Below, piece after piece: positions 1-7,781 of a stretch of 10,971 bases of DNA. The stretch comes from CAZAMT01 sp964486145. GTDB lineage: Bacteria > Bacteroidota > Bacteroidia > Bacteroidales > JAAAOM01. The notes under the pieces were generated by a model. It was not told the origin of the DNA, did no database searches, and saw only the letters and a program-made list of their open reading frames with translations. Position 1 is the stretch's first letter, and the number at the start of each line of letters is the position of its first letter. Location of the stretch: positions 1 to 10,971 of the forward strand of contig CAZAMT010000130.1 in NCBI GenBank assembly GCA_964486145.1, written 5' to 3'. Made by a program: the position numbers and the translations under genes.

Positions 1-23
1 GCGGCTTGAGCATAAAATAAACC

Positions 24-43
24 TGTCCGGTTTTTTCCGGACA
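24..43. terminator. Short perfect hairpin, possible terminator of an upstream gene
   Basis: TGTCCGG at 24-30 and CCGGACA at 37-43 pair perfectly (7 bp, GC-rich) around a loop of six T. Bases just upstream carry stop codons in two forward frames (TGA 7-9, TAA 18-20), so this could end a gene lying mostly outside the window. The third frame stays open from base 2 to a TAG at 71-73 and could instead be a gene tail. Downstream on the + strand is A-rich rather than a T tract. On the - strand the hairpin is followed by a moderately T-rich stretch. Calling it a terminator is therefore an inference and its orientation is undecided. Confidence 0.3.
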
Positions 44-108
44 CCAATGAAAAAAAATGTAACCAAAATATAGGTGAACATGTAATAAATAAAATTAACT
101 GGAATGTA

Positions 109-116
109 TATATTTG
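109..116 (+). promoter_or_regulatory. Candidate Bacteroidota -7 promoter element
   Basis: TATATTTG matches the Bacteroidota primary-sigma -7 consensus TAnnTTTG exactly. It lies 23 bases before the TTG start of the adhesin gene, which would give a short leader of roughly 15-20 bases. No clear TTG-type -33 element is visible about 20 bases upstream, so the promoter may be weak or activator-dependent, or the match may be chance in A+T-rich DNA. If real, it would drive the three-gene operon that follows. Confidence 0.4.
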
Positions 117-138
117 TTTGCCTTAACCCTTTGTCAAA

Positions 139-3100
139 TTGAAATTTAGATTCATAAACCACATTTTAACTGTAGCATTGCTTCAGCTTGTATTCTGCGT
201 TATTGCTTCGGCCCAGCAGGAAATAACAGCAGATGATGTTTATTATGCACAGGTTGATTCGATTTTTCCAACTAAAGATACTGTTAAAGTTGCTGATGTA
301 ACTTCATTTGAAAGAGGTGATAAAGTTTTAGTCATTCAAATGAAGGGCGCTGATTATTACTACCCGAGTCCTCCTGGTGACAGACCGGATGATGCTGAGA
401 TTGTTCAAAGTCGGAATAATACAGGAACTTACGAAATCATTGCCATCAAATCAGTGGATCCTGTAAGTAAACTCATTGTTTTCATTGATGCATTGCAACG
501 TGATTTTTATCATGGTGAAGTCACACAGATGGCAAAGGTAGTTGAACATAACATTGGTGTTGTTAACAGCAACATTTCAGTAAAACCATGGGACGGTTCA
601 ACAGGAGGTGTATTTCCAATACTCACGTACAGCAAATTAATTTTGAATGCAGATATTGATGCAGGAGGAGCAGGATTCCGGGGTGCTGATCCGTCTGGTG
701 ATCCCGACTATACAAGAGGCTGCCAGACAGGCAGTACAGCATATTTCCATGTTGATTCGGCTCAAAAGGGGGGATTAAAGGGAGAGGGTTTCATTACCGC
801 CAGTTCTGTTTGGAAGAGGGGATTTGGTCGTGCTGCAAATGGTGGCGGTGGTACAAACGGCATGTTTGGTGGCGGTGGCGGCGGTGCAAATTATGGTACC
901 GGAGGAACCGGGGGAATGCAATCCGGTGGCTGTTCAGGCGAAATAGCAAGTGGCGGAATAGCAGAGCCATCCTATTTTTATAACAAATCGGGCAACAAAG
1001 TAACATTTGGAGGCGGAGGAGGCACGAGTACCCGCGATGATGATCACGTTGCCACCAAAGGTGGTGATGGCGGCGGAATGATACTGATTCTTACACAAGT
1101 CATTGAATCCAATAATGCGAGTTTAATTGTAAATGGAGAAAACGTTTCCGGAATTGCAACAGCCGGGGGCGGTGGCGGAGGTGCCGGAGGTACAGTTTTA
1201 CTCGATTATATTACCATTGATGGAAATCTCAACATTGACGTTTCCGGTGGGATGGGTGGTGCCGTTCAAAAAGAAGATCTCTGTGTTGGAGCCGGTGGTG
1301 GCGGTGGTGCTGGTGTTTTGTGGTATAGAGGGGGAGAATATCCTTCCTCGGTTACCATCAACACCGCGGGCGGACAGCCTGGCGGAATTGAACCTGCGTG
1401 CCAAAGTTATCTCGGATTTGAAGGTGGTGACGGTGGTGCTATTGGCAACTTACGGTTACCGTTGACCGGCTTTTTATTTAATTTCATTGAAGGAACAGAT
1501 ACCATCTGTGCCGGCCAGGTGCCGGATACCATCAAGGCATCCATGCCACGTGGTGGCGATGGTGTGTTCGATTATATCTGGCAATATAGCCTGGACTCAA
1601 TCAACTGGAGTAATTATGCTGCTGATCCCGAAGATTCATTGAACTTTACAACCAACCCACTTGATACAACTACCTATTTCAGAAGGGTAGTGACTTCGGC
1701 AGGTCAATATGATACAAGTCGATTCGTGAAAATTTTTGTCTGGCCAGCCATCGAAAACAATGAAATTGCCGAAGATCAGGTATTGTGCTTCAAAGAGAGA
1801 GCGGAAACACTTACCGGTGAGGAACCAACAGGGGGAGATGACAATTTTTTCTTCCGTTGGGAAGTAAGCAATGACCTTGATACCTGGCTGGGAGCAGATA
1901 GTTCAACAACCAATACAACAATCGAACCCGGTGTGATGACTGATACTGCATATTACAGACGATACATTCAATCAGTAAAGGTTTGCCGGGACTACAGCGA
2001 TACGGTTACAATTATTGTTCAACCGGATTTGCAGAATTACGACATTGCTGAAAGTCAGGAAGAATGTTACGGTTATATTCCGGATAAACTTACCGGCACT
2101 GATATGGTTTCCGGCGGTGACCATGTAAATTATTACTATTTCTGGCAGGAAAAAGAAGAGACTGGACCCTGGAGTGGTCTTGGAAATGATACTCTGAATG
2201 CAGATTTTCAACCTCCTCCATTAACCGATACTACTCAATATCGAAGAATCGTCAGGTCAGGCGTTTGCATTGATACCAGCAATACGGTTACCATTGATGT
2301 ACAACCACCCATTGAGAACAACCTGATTTTTGAGTACCATAAAATATGTTACGGAGATACAGCTCCGTTGCTTGTAGATAACGGTTCACTCGCCGGGGGT
2401 AACCATGCCGATTATATTCATACATGGCAGGATAGTATCTTTCAGTCTGTCTGGGAGGAACCTGGCAACAATAAAGATGATGATTTTGCTCCGGGCAGGC
2501 TTTTTGAATCAACCTATTTTCGCAAGGTAGTCAATTCGGGGGCTTGTTACGATACCAGTAATGTGATTGAAATAGAGGTTGTACCGGAAATTATCAATAA
2601 CCTTGCAACCTCTGATACAACATTGTGTTTCGGCTTTGCACCCAACAAGTTTGATGAAGTTCCGGCATCCGGCGGTTACGGTAGTTTTATTTACGAATGG
2701 CAAAGACAAACTTTGGATGAAGCCTCATGGAATGCAGCGCCAAATGAAAACAGTCAGCCTGCTTATCAAGCCAGTGAATTATTGCAAACAATGTTTTATC
2801 GAAGGTCGGTTACCTCTGATATTTGCACGAATTTTAGTGATACAATAAAAGTGACCATCCTGCCATCAATAGAAAACAACTCGATTATTGAAGCTCCTGT
2901 TACATATACCTGTTATAACATTCCTAAAAAACTCGAAGGATCGTCTCCTGCTGGAGGAATGGAGGGCCAATATATGTTTACCTGGGAAAGAAGCCCGATG
3001 GGGAACTCATGGGAAGAAGCAGAGAATAACAGTACCATGTCGCAACAGGATTTTATTACCTTACCATTAACTGATAGTTTATATTTTCGTCGGCTGGTAT

Positions 3101-4224
3101 TCTCGGGAGAATACAATCAATGTAAAGATACCAGCGAAAATGTCCTTCTCCGCATTCATGATTTACCAACCGGACAGATTACATCTGCATACGATACAGT
3201 CATTTGTGATGGTGAACCTTTAAAACTACAACTATCGCTAACCGGCAAATCGCCCTGGAATGTCTATCTGAATGATAACTTTAACGATGAGGTTATAAAT
3301 AGTACTGATAAAATGACGATTTGGTACGAAAACACTGAAACACGTCAGGAACATTCCATCGCCTTTGATTCGGTGGTAGATGCAAATAATTGCAAAGCAA
3401 CGGATTTAACCGGGCAGGTTACGGTTACTTCAGTGGAGGTACCGGAACCTGAAATACTTTTTATGGAGGATGTATGCGTTGGTCCTGCTAAAATTGAAGC
3501 GGCCTCATCTAAGTTCTTGGCCTATTGGAACAGTGAATATGTAAATTTTCAAGATAGCACAAGTGAGCTTACATTAGCTACTGCTGCCCGATTTGATACA
3601 GCATTTTCTATAAACTGGACGGAAGTAAACGATATTTGCAGTGCTACCGCGACCGATTCCATTATATTTTTCAGGCAACCTGATGAAAGTGGAATTCCGT
3701 TGGATACAGTGTTATACAATACATTTGTTTTTGAACTTTTTACTCAGGAAGTGTCATTTGGGGATGTCAGGTGGAAGGTGATTGAAGAAGGTGCATATAT
3801 ATCCGATTCATCTGAAACCCATAGCGAAATCACATTTCCTTTTAATGAATTTGGTCGTGATTATCAAATTGTTTATGAGATTGTGAATGGTGAATGCCTG
3901 CAGTCTGATACAATGTTAGTTGAAGTGGAAAATATCCTTGTACCCAATGCCTTTTCACCAAATGGAGACGGCATCAATGATTATTTTTATATTGAAGGTA
4001 TCGAGGATGGAAGGTCATACGAGTTGATTGTGTTTAATTCATGGGGAAGCGTTGTATTTGGTCCATCAACGTATGATATGACAAGAATTGAAACCCTTTG
4101 GGATGGTAAGGATGTCAACGGAGAACAACTGCCTGAAGGAACCTACTATTGGATTTTAAATATTAATAACAAAGAGGCCAGGAAAGGATTTGTAATTTTA
4201 AGGAGGTCTGCTGCCGGACGTTAA
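139..4224 (+). CDS. Large repeat-containing cell-surface protein with T9SS type B C-terminal sorting domain (putative adhesin)
   Basis: Probable secreted or surface-attached adhesin exported by the type IX secretion system. The start is TTG at 139: an in-frame TAA at 124-126 leaves no earlier start, and only this start gives a complete signal peptide (residues 1-25, cleavage ASA|QQ). Domains in order: an N-terminal module (26-155) with QMKGA at 67-71 and WDGSTGG at 151-157; GAGFRGA at 177-183; a glycine-rich region (about 156-435) with G4-G6 runs near 235, 244, 291, 343 and 386; six Ig-like repeats of about 93 residues (445-1009), five with a Cys pair about 66-70 apart; two or three diverged Ig-like domains (1010-1265); and a type B sorting domain (1267-1361; VPNAFSPNGDGIND, WDGKDVNG, GTYYW, KGFVILRR). 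In this family the C-terminal domain is the T9SS export signal, recognised with a PorP/SprF partner, which is the next gene, 4 bases downstream. LVFC inside the signal peptide is not an acceptable lipobox. The ligand is unknown; adhesion is inferred from architecture. Confidence 0.93.
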   Translation: MKFRFINHILTVALLQLVFCVIASAQQEITADDVYYAQVDSIFPTKDTVKVADVTSFERGDKVLVIQMKGADYYYPSPPGDRPDDAEIVQSRNNTGTYEIIAIKSVDPVSKLIVFIDALQRDFYHGEVTQMAKVVEHNIGVVNSNISVKPWDGSTGGVFPILTYSKLILNADIDAGGAGFRGADPSGDPDYTRGCQTGSTAYFHVDSAQKGGLKGEGFITASSVWKRGFGRAANGGGGTNGMFGGGGGGANYGTGGTGGMQSGGCSGEIASGGIAEPSYFYNKSGNKVTFGGGGGTSTRDDDHVATKGGDGGGMILILTQVIESNNASLIVNGENVSGIATAGGGGGGAGGTVLLDYITIDGNLNIDVSGGMGGAVQKEDLCVGAGGGGGAGVLWYRGGEYPSSVTINTAGGQPGGIEPACQSYLGFEGGDGGAIGNLRLPLTGFLFNFIEGTDTICAGQVPDTIKASMPRGGDGVFDYIWQYSLDSINWSNYAADPEDSLNFTTNPLDTTTYFRRVVTSAGQYDTSRFVKIFVWPAIENNEIAEDQVLCFKERAETLTGEEPTGGDDNFFFRWEVSNDLDTWLGADSSTTNTTIEPGVMTDTAYYRRYIQSVKVCRDYSDTVTIIVQPDLQNYDIAESQEECYGYIPDKLTGTDMVSGGDHVNYYYFWQEKEETGPWSGLGNDTLNADFQPPPLTDTTQYRRIVRSGVCIDTSNTVTIDVQPPIENNLIFEYHKICYGDTAPLLVDNGSLAGGNHADYIHTWQDSIFQSVWEEPGNNKDDDFAPGRLFESTYFRKVVNSGACYDTSNVIEIEVVPEIINNLATSDTTLCFGFAPNKFDEVPASGGYGSFIYEWQRQTLDEASWNAAPNENSQPAYQASELLQTMFYRRSVTSDICTNFSDTIKVTILPSIENNSIIEAPVTYTCYNIPKKLEGSSPAGGMEGQYMFTWERSPMGNSWEEAENNSTMSQQDFITLPLTDSLYFRRLVFSGEYNQCKDTSENVLLRIHDLPTGQITSAYDTVICDGEPLKLQLSLTGKSPWNVYLNDNFNDEVINSTDKMTIWYENTETRQEHSIAFDSVVDANNCKATDLTGQVTVTSVEVPEPEILFMEDVCVGPAKIEAASSKFLAYWNSEYVNFQDSTSELTLATAARFDTAFSINWTEVNDICSATATDSIIFFRQPDESGIPLDTVLYNTFVFELFTQEVSFGDVRWKVIEEGAYISDSSETHSEITFPFNEFGRDYQIVYEIVNGECLQSDTMLVEVENILVPNAFSPNGDGINDYFYIEGIEDGRSYELIVFNSWGSVVFGPSTYDMTRIETLWDGKDVNGEQLPEGTYYWILNINNKEARKGFVILRRSAAGR
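604..1443 (+). other. Glycine-rich region of the adhesin (residues about 156-435)
   Basis: Runs of four to six glycines recur about every 45-50 residues (244-249, 291-295, 343-348, 386-390). They alternate with short beta-type stretches such as LDYITIDGNLNIDVSGG. The underlying DNA is locally rich in GGT/GGC/GGA codons and clearly more G-rich than the rest of the window. The pattern resembles glycine-rich regions in bacterial surface proteins and the polyglycine-II folds of some phage tip adhesins and ALK-type receptors. The fold itself is an inference. Confidence 0.7.
1471..3165 (+). repeat. Six in-frame tandem protein repeats of about 93 residues within the adhesin
   Basis: Units begin near residues 445, 538, 631, 725, 818 and 911, so the period is 93-94 residues (279-282 bases). 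The shared pattern is I-x-N-N near the start, a Cys about 12 residues in (14 in unit 6), a GG turn, a W-containing strand (WQ/WE/WQR), then a T-x-Y-F/Y-R-R/K strand, S-G-x-C-x-D-T-S and a closing V-x-P. Cys pairs are C550/C616, C643/C710, C737/C803, C830/C896 and C925/C995. Unit 1 has only the first Cys (C457). Nucleotide similarity between units looks low, so this is an old amplification kept at the protein level. An Ig-like fold is inferred. Confidence 0.85.
3937..4221 (+). other. T9SS type B C-terminal sorting domain (CHU_C / gliding-motility-associated CTD)
   Basis: Residues 1267-1361 of the adhesin carry the standard landmarks of this domain: VPNAFSPNGDGIND, a YELIVFNSWG strand, WDGKDVNG, LPEGTYYW and the terminal KGFVILRR. 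Type B domains direct cargo to the T9SS. Unlike type A domains, they usually depend on a PorP/SprF-family protein, often encoded next door, as here. Confidence 0.93.
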
Positions 4225-4228
4225 TAAT

Positions 4229-5164
4229 ATGAAGGTATATCATTACATATTTCTTTTTCTTATGGCATTGTCATCCACTGTCAGTGCCCAATTATATCCC
4301 AGGTTTAATCAATATATGACCGAAGGCCTGACGATTAATCCGGCTTTTGCTGGCAGTCGGGAAGTACTGAGCACGGCATTTTTTTATAAAAATAACTGGG
4401 TGGGATTTGATGGAGCTCCAATCTATCAGACCTTGAGTGCACATACACCCCTCAAAAATAATCAAATTGGAATAGGAGTTCTGCTGATGCATGAACAAAT
4501 CGGCATCGACAATAATTACAGTTTATATTTTAACTATGCATACCGCGCAAGTTTGAGGATTGGTAAACTGGCGTTTGGACTAAAGGGTGGGATTGAACTT
4601 ACAAATTCAAATTATGGTGATATTCTAATATCACCAAGGTCAGCACAGGACCCTGTTTTCAATACCACAGAAAATTTTTATTATCCCAATTTTGGTGTTG
4701 GCGTATACTATTATACCCGCAAATTTTTTGCAGGTGCATCTGTTCCACTTCTTTTATCAAAAGAATTTACCCAGTCGGACAAGGGTATCGCGTTATCTCA
4801 TGATTTCAATAAATACAACTATTTCTTTACCTCGGGGTATAAATTCAGTACCTCTGGAGTAAACATCTCTCCGGCCATACTTATTAGTTATCATAATGAA
4901 TTTCCTTTTGTAATTGGCGGAAATGTAAATTTTGACTTTCTGGATGACAGGTTTACTTTAGGGGCTGGATACAGCAACGAATCAAATTCAATGATCGCTT
5001 TGGCCCAAATAAAGGTGAATGAACAATTGAGAATCGGTTATTCGTATGATACCTTTCTATCTTCAGGTAATAGTATTAGCAGGTATATAAATGGTTCACA
5101 TGAAATAATGTTGCGTTACGAGTTTCGTTATATCATTGATGCTGCGAATCCTATTGATTTTTAG
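4229..5164 (+). CDS. PorP/SprF family type IX secretion system outer-membrane protein
   Basis: Predicted outer-membrane beta-barrel of the PorP/SprF family (311 residues, normal for the family). Signal peptide is residues 1-20 with cleavage VSA|Q. The diagnostic N-terminal block follows: FNQYMTEGLTINPAFAGS at about 26-43, then NNWVGFDGAP. The remainder is alternating barrel strands (for example IGIGVLLMHEQIGI and LAFGLKGGIEL), ending in strand-like MLRYEFRYI close to the C-terminus. SprF of Flavobacterium johnsoniae is required for secretion of SprB, which carries a type B sorting domain. PorP is a T9SS component in Porphyromonas. Genes like this often sit beside their cargo, so this copy most likely serves the adhesin encoded just upstream (4-base gap) and is a cargo-specific paralogue rather than the core porP. 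The next gene starts 3 bases after its stop. No Shine-Dalgarno site lies at usable distance. Confidence 0.93.
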   Translation: MKVYHYIFLFLMALSSTVSAQLYPRFNQYMTEGLTINPAFAGSREVLSTAFFYKNNWVGFDGAPIYQTLSAHTPLKNNQIGIGVLLMHEQIGIDNNYSLYFNYAYRASLRIGKLAFGLKGGIELTNSNYGDILISPRSAQDPVFNTTENFYYPNFGVGVYYYTRKFFAGASVPLLLSKEFTQSDKGIALSHDFNKYNYFFTSGYKFSTSGVNISPAILISYHNEFPFVIGGNVNFDFLDDRFTLGAGYSNESNSMIALAQIKVNEQLRIGYSYDTFLSSGNSISRYINGSHEIMLRYEFRYIIDAANPIDF

Positions 5165-5167
5165 CCT

Positions 5168-6610
5168 ATGAGAAGTTTTGTACACATAATGCCCGTTCTA
5201 CTGATGCTTCATTTGCCATCATTGATGCATTCTCAGAGCTATTACGAGGTAAAGGAAGCCGATTTTAGCAGAAATGAAATTGCTGAAGTTGCTCCGGTAT
5301 ATTTTAGAGATGGCCTTGTATTTATTTCCAACAGGAAGACAAAAGTATGGAAATCAGATATTACATCGGATGAGGTGCCTTTATTTGACATTTATTACGT
5401 TAACAAACAGGGAAATGGCGAATGGGGGAAACCAGGTATCCTCTCGTATGATTTAACTACCAGGTTTCATGATGGGCCGGTAACATTTACACCGGATGGC
5501 CGTGAAATTTATTTTTCAAAAAATGCAGGTAAAGGAGCAAAGGAAGACAATACACTTGGCCTCTTTGTTGCAAGCGTTAATTCAACAGGGTTTAGTAATA
5601 TTCGTCCATTTTATCCTTTTTCTGAAAAGTATGAAGAATATAATATTACGTATCCATACGTAAGCCCTGATGGTTCAAAATTATTTTTCTGTGCAGATGT
5701 GCCTGGTGGCCAGGGTGGATATGATATTTACATGTGTACAAAACGGCGAAGTCGCTGGAATGAACCAGTAAATCTTGGTCCGGTAATTAATACTTCCGGA
5801 AATGAGGTGTTTCCGTTTTACCATTCCATCGGAAGGTTGTATTTTGCTTCGAACGGACATGAAGGTCTGGGAAGACATGATATTTTTTTCGCGGACGAAG
5901 TAAATGGAAAATGGCTTGCACCGGTAAATGTTGGTGAGCCAATCAATTCAAAACGGGACGATTACGCGTTGATCATTGATGAGTCATTAAACTCAGGATA
6001 CTTTACAACTACAAGAAACCGTTCCCATGATATTTTTTCGTTTGAATCTACACTTCCTGAATTTAATACATGCAATGAAATACAAGAAAATAACTATTGT
6101 TTTGTTTTTTCGGAAGCCGGAAGCATGGATTTGGATACAACCTCATTGAAGTATGAATGGGATCTTGGAGATGGTACGAAAGTTCGAAATTTAACGGCAA
6201 GGCATTGCTTCGATGGCCCGGGCGAATATCTCATCCAGTTGAATGTAATTGACACACTTACCGGGGATGTATATTTTAGTGAAGCTACCTACAATTTTGT
6301 GTTGGAGGATATTGAGCAACCTTACATAACCTGCCCTGATACAGCAAATGTATTTGAGGAACTAACCTTTGATGGAAGTGAAACATTTTTGAAGAATGCA
6401 GTTATTACAAAATATATATGGGACTTTGGCGATGGTTATAAAAAAATTGGTGAAAAGGTAAGCCATATATTTAAGAAGCCAGGTGTTTATCAGGTGAAAT
6501 TGGGAGTAGAAAGTCAAACAGAAGATGAAGAGCCGGTAGCACAAAAACATTGCACCTATAAAACCGTGGTAATTTTATCCGTTGAGAATCCTTCAATGGT
6601 CAGGAAATAG
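5168..6610 (+). CDS. Exported PD40 beta-propeller protein with two PKD domains, PorE-like but without OmpA domain
   Basis: Predicted envelope accessory protein of the preceding T9SS cargo operon. The signal peptide (1-22, cleavage MHS|Q) has no lipobox cysteine. A beta-propeller follows, with WD40-like/PD40 blades visible at about 40-57, 100-118 (TFTPDGREIYFSKN), 162-177 (VSPDGSKLFFCAD), 213-230 (GRLYFASNG) and 262-283. Two PKD domains come next, with WDLGDG at 331-336 and WDFGDG at 418-423. Proteins with this propeller encoded beside porP/sprF usually continue into an OmpA-like peptidoglycan-binding domain, and PorE of Porphyromonas also has TPRs. This one stops at residue 480 with neither, and the following 178 bases show no continuation in any frame, so the gene looks complete rather than truncated. 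Role is inferred: it may contact the SprF barrel or the adhesin. Its location, periplasm or outer-membrane face, is not determinable here. Confidence 0.88.
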   Translation: MRSFVHIMPVLLMLHLPSLMHSQSYYEVKEADFSRNEIAEVAPVYFRDGLVFISNRKTKVWKSDITSDEVPLFDIYYVNKQGNGEWGKPGILSYDLTTRFHDGPVTFTPDGREIYFSKNAGKGAKEDNTLGLFVASVNSTGFSNIRPFYPFSEKYEEYNITYPYVSPDGSKLFFCADVPGGQGGYDIYMCTKRRSRWNEPVNLGPVINTSGNEVFPFYHSIGRLYFASNGHEGLGRHDIFFADEVNGKWLAPVNVGEPINSKRDDYALIIDESLNSGYFTTTRNRSHDIFSFESTLPEFNTCNEIQENNYCFVFSEAGSMDLDTTSLKYEWDLGDGTKVRNLTARHCFDGPGEYLIQLNVIDTLTGDVYFSEATYNFVLEDIEQPYITCPDTANVFEELTFDGSETFLKNAVITKYIWDFGDGYKKIGEKVSHIFKKPGVYQVKLGVESQTEDEEPVAQKHCTYKTVVILSVENPSMVRK

Positions 6611-6788
6611 TTTTCATTAAAGGATCAATCAATCATTTTTTTTAATTTCAGAGATTAACTCATTTGCTAAAATAACGATCCTTGCTAAGGAAAACATAAT
6701 CTTAAACTTATCGTAAGATGGTTTGAGTTATAATAATAGCCCTGATGTTTAAGACTGTTAACAAACGATATAATTTTTTTTTTGATTT
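6611..6788 (+). promoter_or_regulatory. Intergenic region between the two operons, with small inverted repeats
   Basis: This 178-base non-coding gap separates the adhesin operon from the sensor pair and presumably holds the promoter of the second unit. Visible structure: AAGGATC (6620-6626) with its complement GATCCTT (6677-6683); a 6-bp inverted repeat ATCTTA (6699-6704) / TAAGAT (6714-6719) that encloses an alternative CTTA-TCG-TAAG hairpin (6707-6717); and a run of ten T (6774-6783) ending 5 bases before the next start. No exact TAnnTTTG promoter element and no convincing GC-rich terminator hairpin with a T tail were found. The promoter role is inferred from position only. Confidence 0.3.
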
Positions 6789-7760
6789 ATGACAAAATTA
6801 GTATTACTTCTCGGTGTTGCTTTGTTTTTCCTGAATACAGGATTTGGTCAAAAGTTTCCATCAGATGAAGAAAACATACCCTACCTGATGACCTTTGGCC
6901 CTAAAGCGGAAACCTCCTGGGGAGACGATGATTTTTCCCAAACGTTTTTTTTCCTTGTTCCGGAGGATTTTAACGACCCCGTGTATATTCGTGTTTTTGA
7001 TGCTGAAACAGGAGGAGAAGTTGATGAATTAAACGGGGAATGGGACACACGTATGACTTTTTCAGTTTATGGAGGTAAAGGCTGTTTTACAGAACCCGAT
7101 GCCCAGAAAACAGATCCCATAGGAAACTACAATAGTGGGAATTTACTGGCAAAAAAATCATTTGCTACTCATCCAAAGTACGATAATGACTGGTATACTT
7201 TCGGTCCATTTAATCCAACAGAAGGAGAACTTGTGAAAAAATTCGGAGGAAACATTATAAAACTTATTGTTGACGGATTAACTGGCGATGACGGTAACCT
7301 TTATCGGTTCTTTCTTAGCACACAACCGGATGTAAACAAAGCTGTGGAGGGAGGAAATGCATTCGCGTTTGAATACTCTTTTCGTTTGCATGATGATCCT
7401 ATGGAACAATCACATATTTACCCATACGTTGACGATAGAACCATCACCGTTAAAATGGCTAATTTCGACTGGGACAATGATGGTTTTATTCGCGTTGTTT
7501 CTGTTGCAAGGAAAGGACAAATGGCGAAAGTTTCCAACGAGGATAATTGGGTAGAAAGTGAATTTAAGGTTTTGGCAGAAGAGAAGAATACATCTTTTGA
7601 TATTCAGTTTATAAAAAGACGATCACCGGCTGTAAAAAACAATAATGTGGTTATTTACGTGCAAAACCAATATGGTGAGATGCTACCGTTTATGTCAATT
7701 CCAATTGGGGGAGTTCCAAAATATAACTACACCATACAAGCATCACCAGATCCGCAATAA
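6789..7760 (+). CDS. Exported protein of unknown family
   Basis: I do not recognise this family. The 323-residue product has a clear signal peptide (1-20, cleavage GFG|Q) and no lipobox, transmembrane helix or T9SS sorting domain at its C-terminus, so a periplasmic or outer-membrane-associated location is likely. The mature part reads as beta-rich: strand-like DPVYIRVFDAETGG and FDIQFIKRR, with aromatic and acidic turns throughout. An acidic loop DWDNDG at 227-232 resembles calcium-binding turns but is too short to call an EF hand. There is a single cysteine (C99), so no internal disulfide. The next gene starts 22 bases downstream without a visible promoter, so the two are probably co-transcribed, and a functional link to the sensor phosphatase is plausible. 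A T10 tract precedes the ATG instead of the usual A-rich leader. Confidence 0.85.
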   Translation: MTKLVLLLGVALFFLNTGFGQKFPSDEENIPYLMTFGPKAETSWGDDDFSQTFFFLVPEDFNDPVYIRVFDAETGGEVDELNGEWDTRMTFSVYGGKGCFTEPDAQKTDPIGNYNSGNLLAKKSFATHPKYDNDWYTFGPFNPTEGELVKKFGGNIIKLIVDGLTGDDGNLYRFFLSTQPDVNKAVEGGNAFAFEYSFRLHDDPMEQSHIYPYVDDRTITVKMANFDWDNDGFIRVVSVARKGQMAKVSNEDNWVESEFKVLAEEKNTSFDIQFIKRRSPAVKNNNVVIYVQNQYGEMLPFMSIPIGGVPKYNYTIQASPDPQ

Positions 7761-7781
7761 TAATATTCTAAAAATTTAACC

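Noticed and set aside
190..216. Possible lipoprotein signal (LVFC) in the adhesin signal peptide
   Set aside because: Phe before the Cys does not fit a lipobox, and a normal ASA|Q signal peptidase I site follows.
838..1443. Glycine-rich G-rich DNA as a nucleotide tandem repeat or a horizontally acquired patch
   Set aside because: The periodicity is explained by glycine codons in frame, the codons are mixed, and the flanking protein continues without interruption.
1133..1465. Plus-strand open frame of 110 codons inside the glycine-rich region
   Set aside because: It arises because GGT/GGC repeats are open in other frames (read as Val/Ala). No independent start signal or recognisable protein.
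4199..4207. TAAGGAGGT, a near-perfect Shine-Dalgarno sequence upstream of the PorP/SprF gene
   Set aside because: It lies 21 bases before the ATG, too far to act as a ribosome binding site. It encodes the conserved LRR of the KGFVILRR sorting-domain end, and Bacteroidota rarely use such sites.
6721..6728. TTTG in the intergenic region as a possible -7 promoter element
   Set aside because: The preceding bases do not supply the TA of TAnnTTTG; the match is partial and expected by chance.
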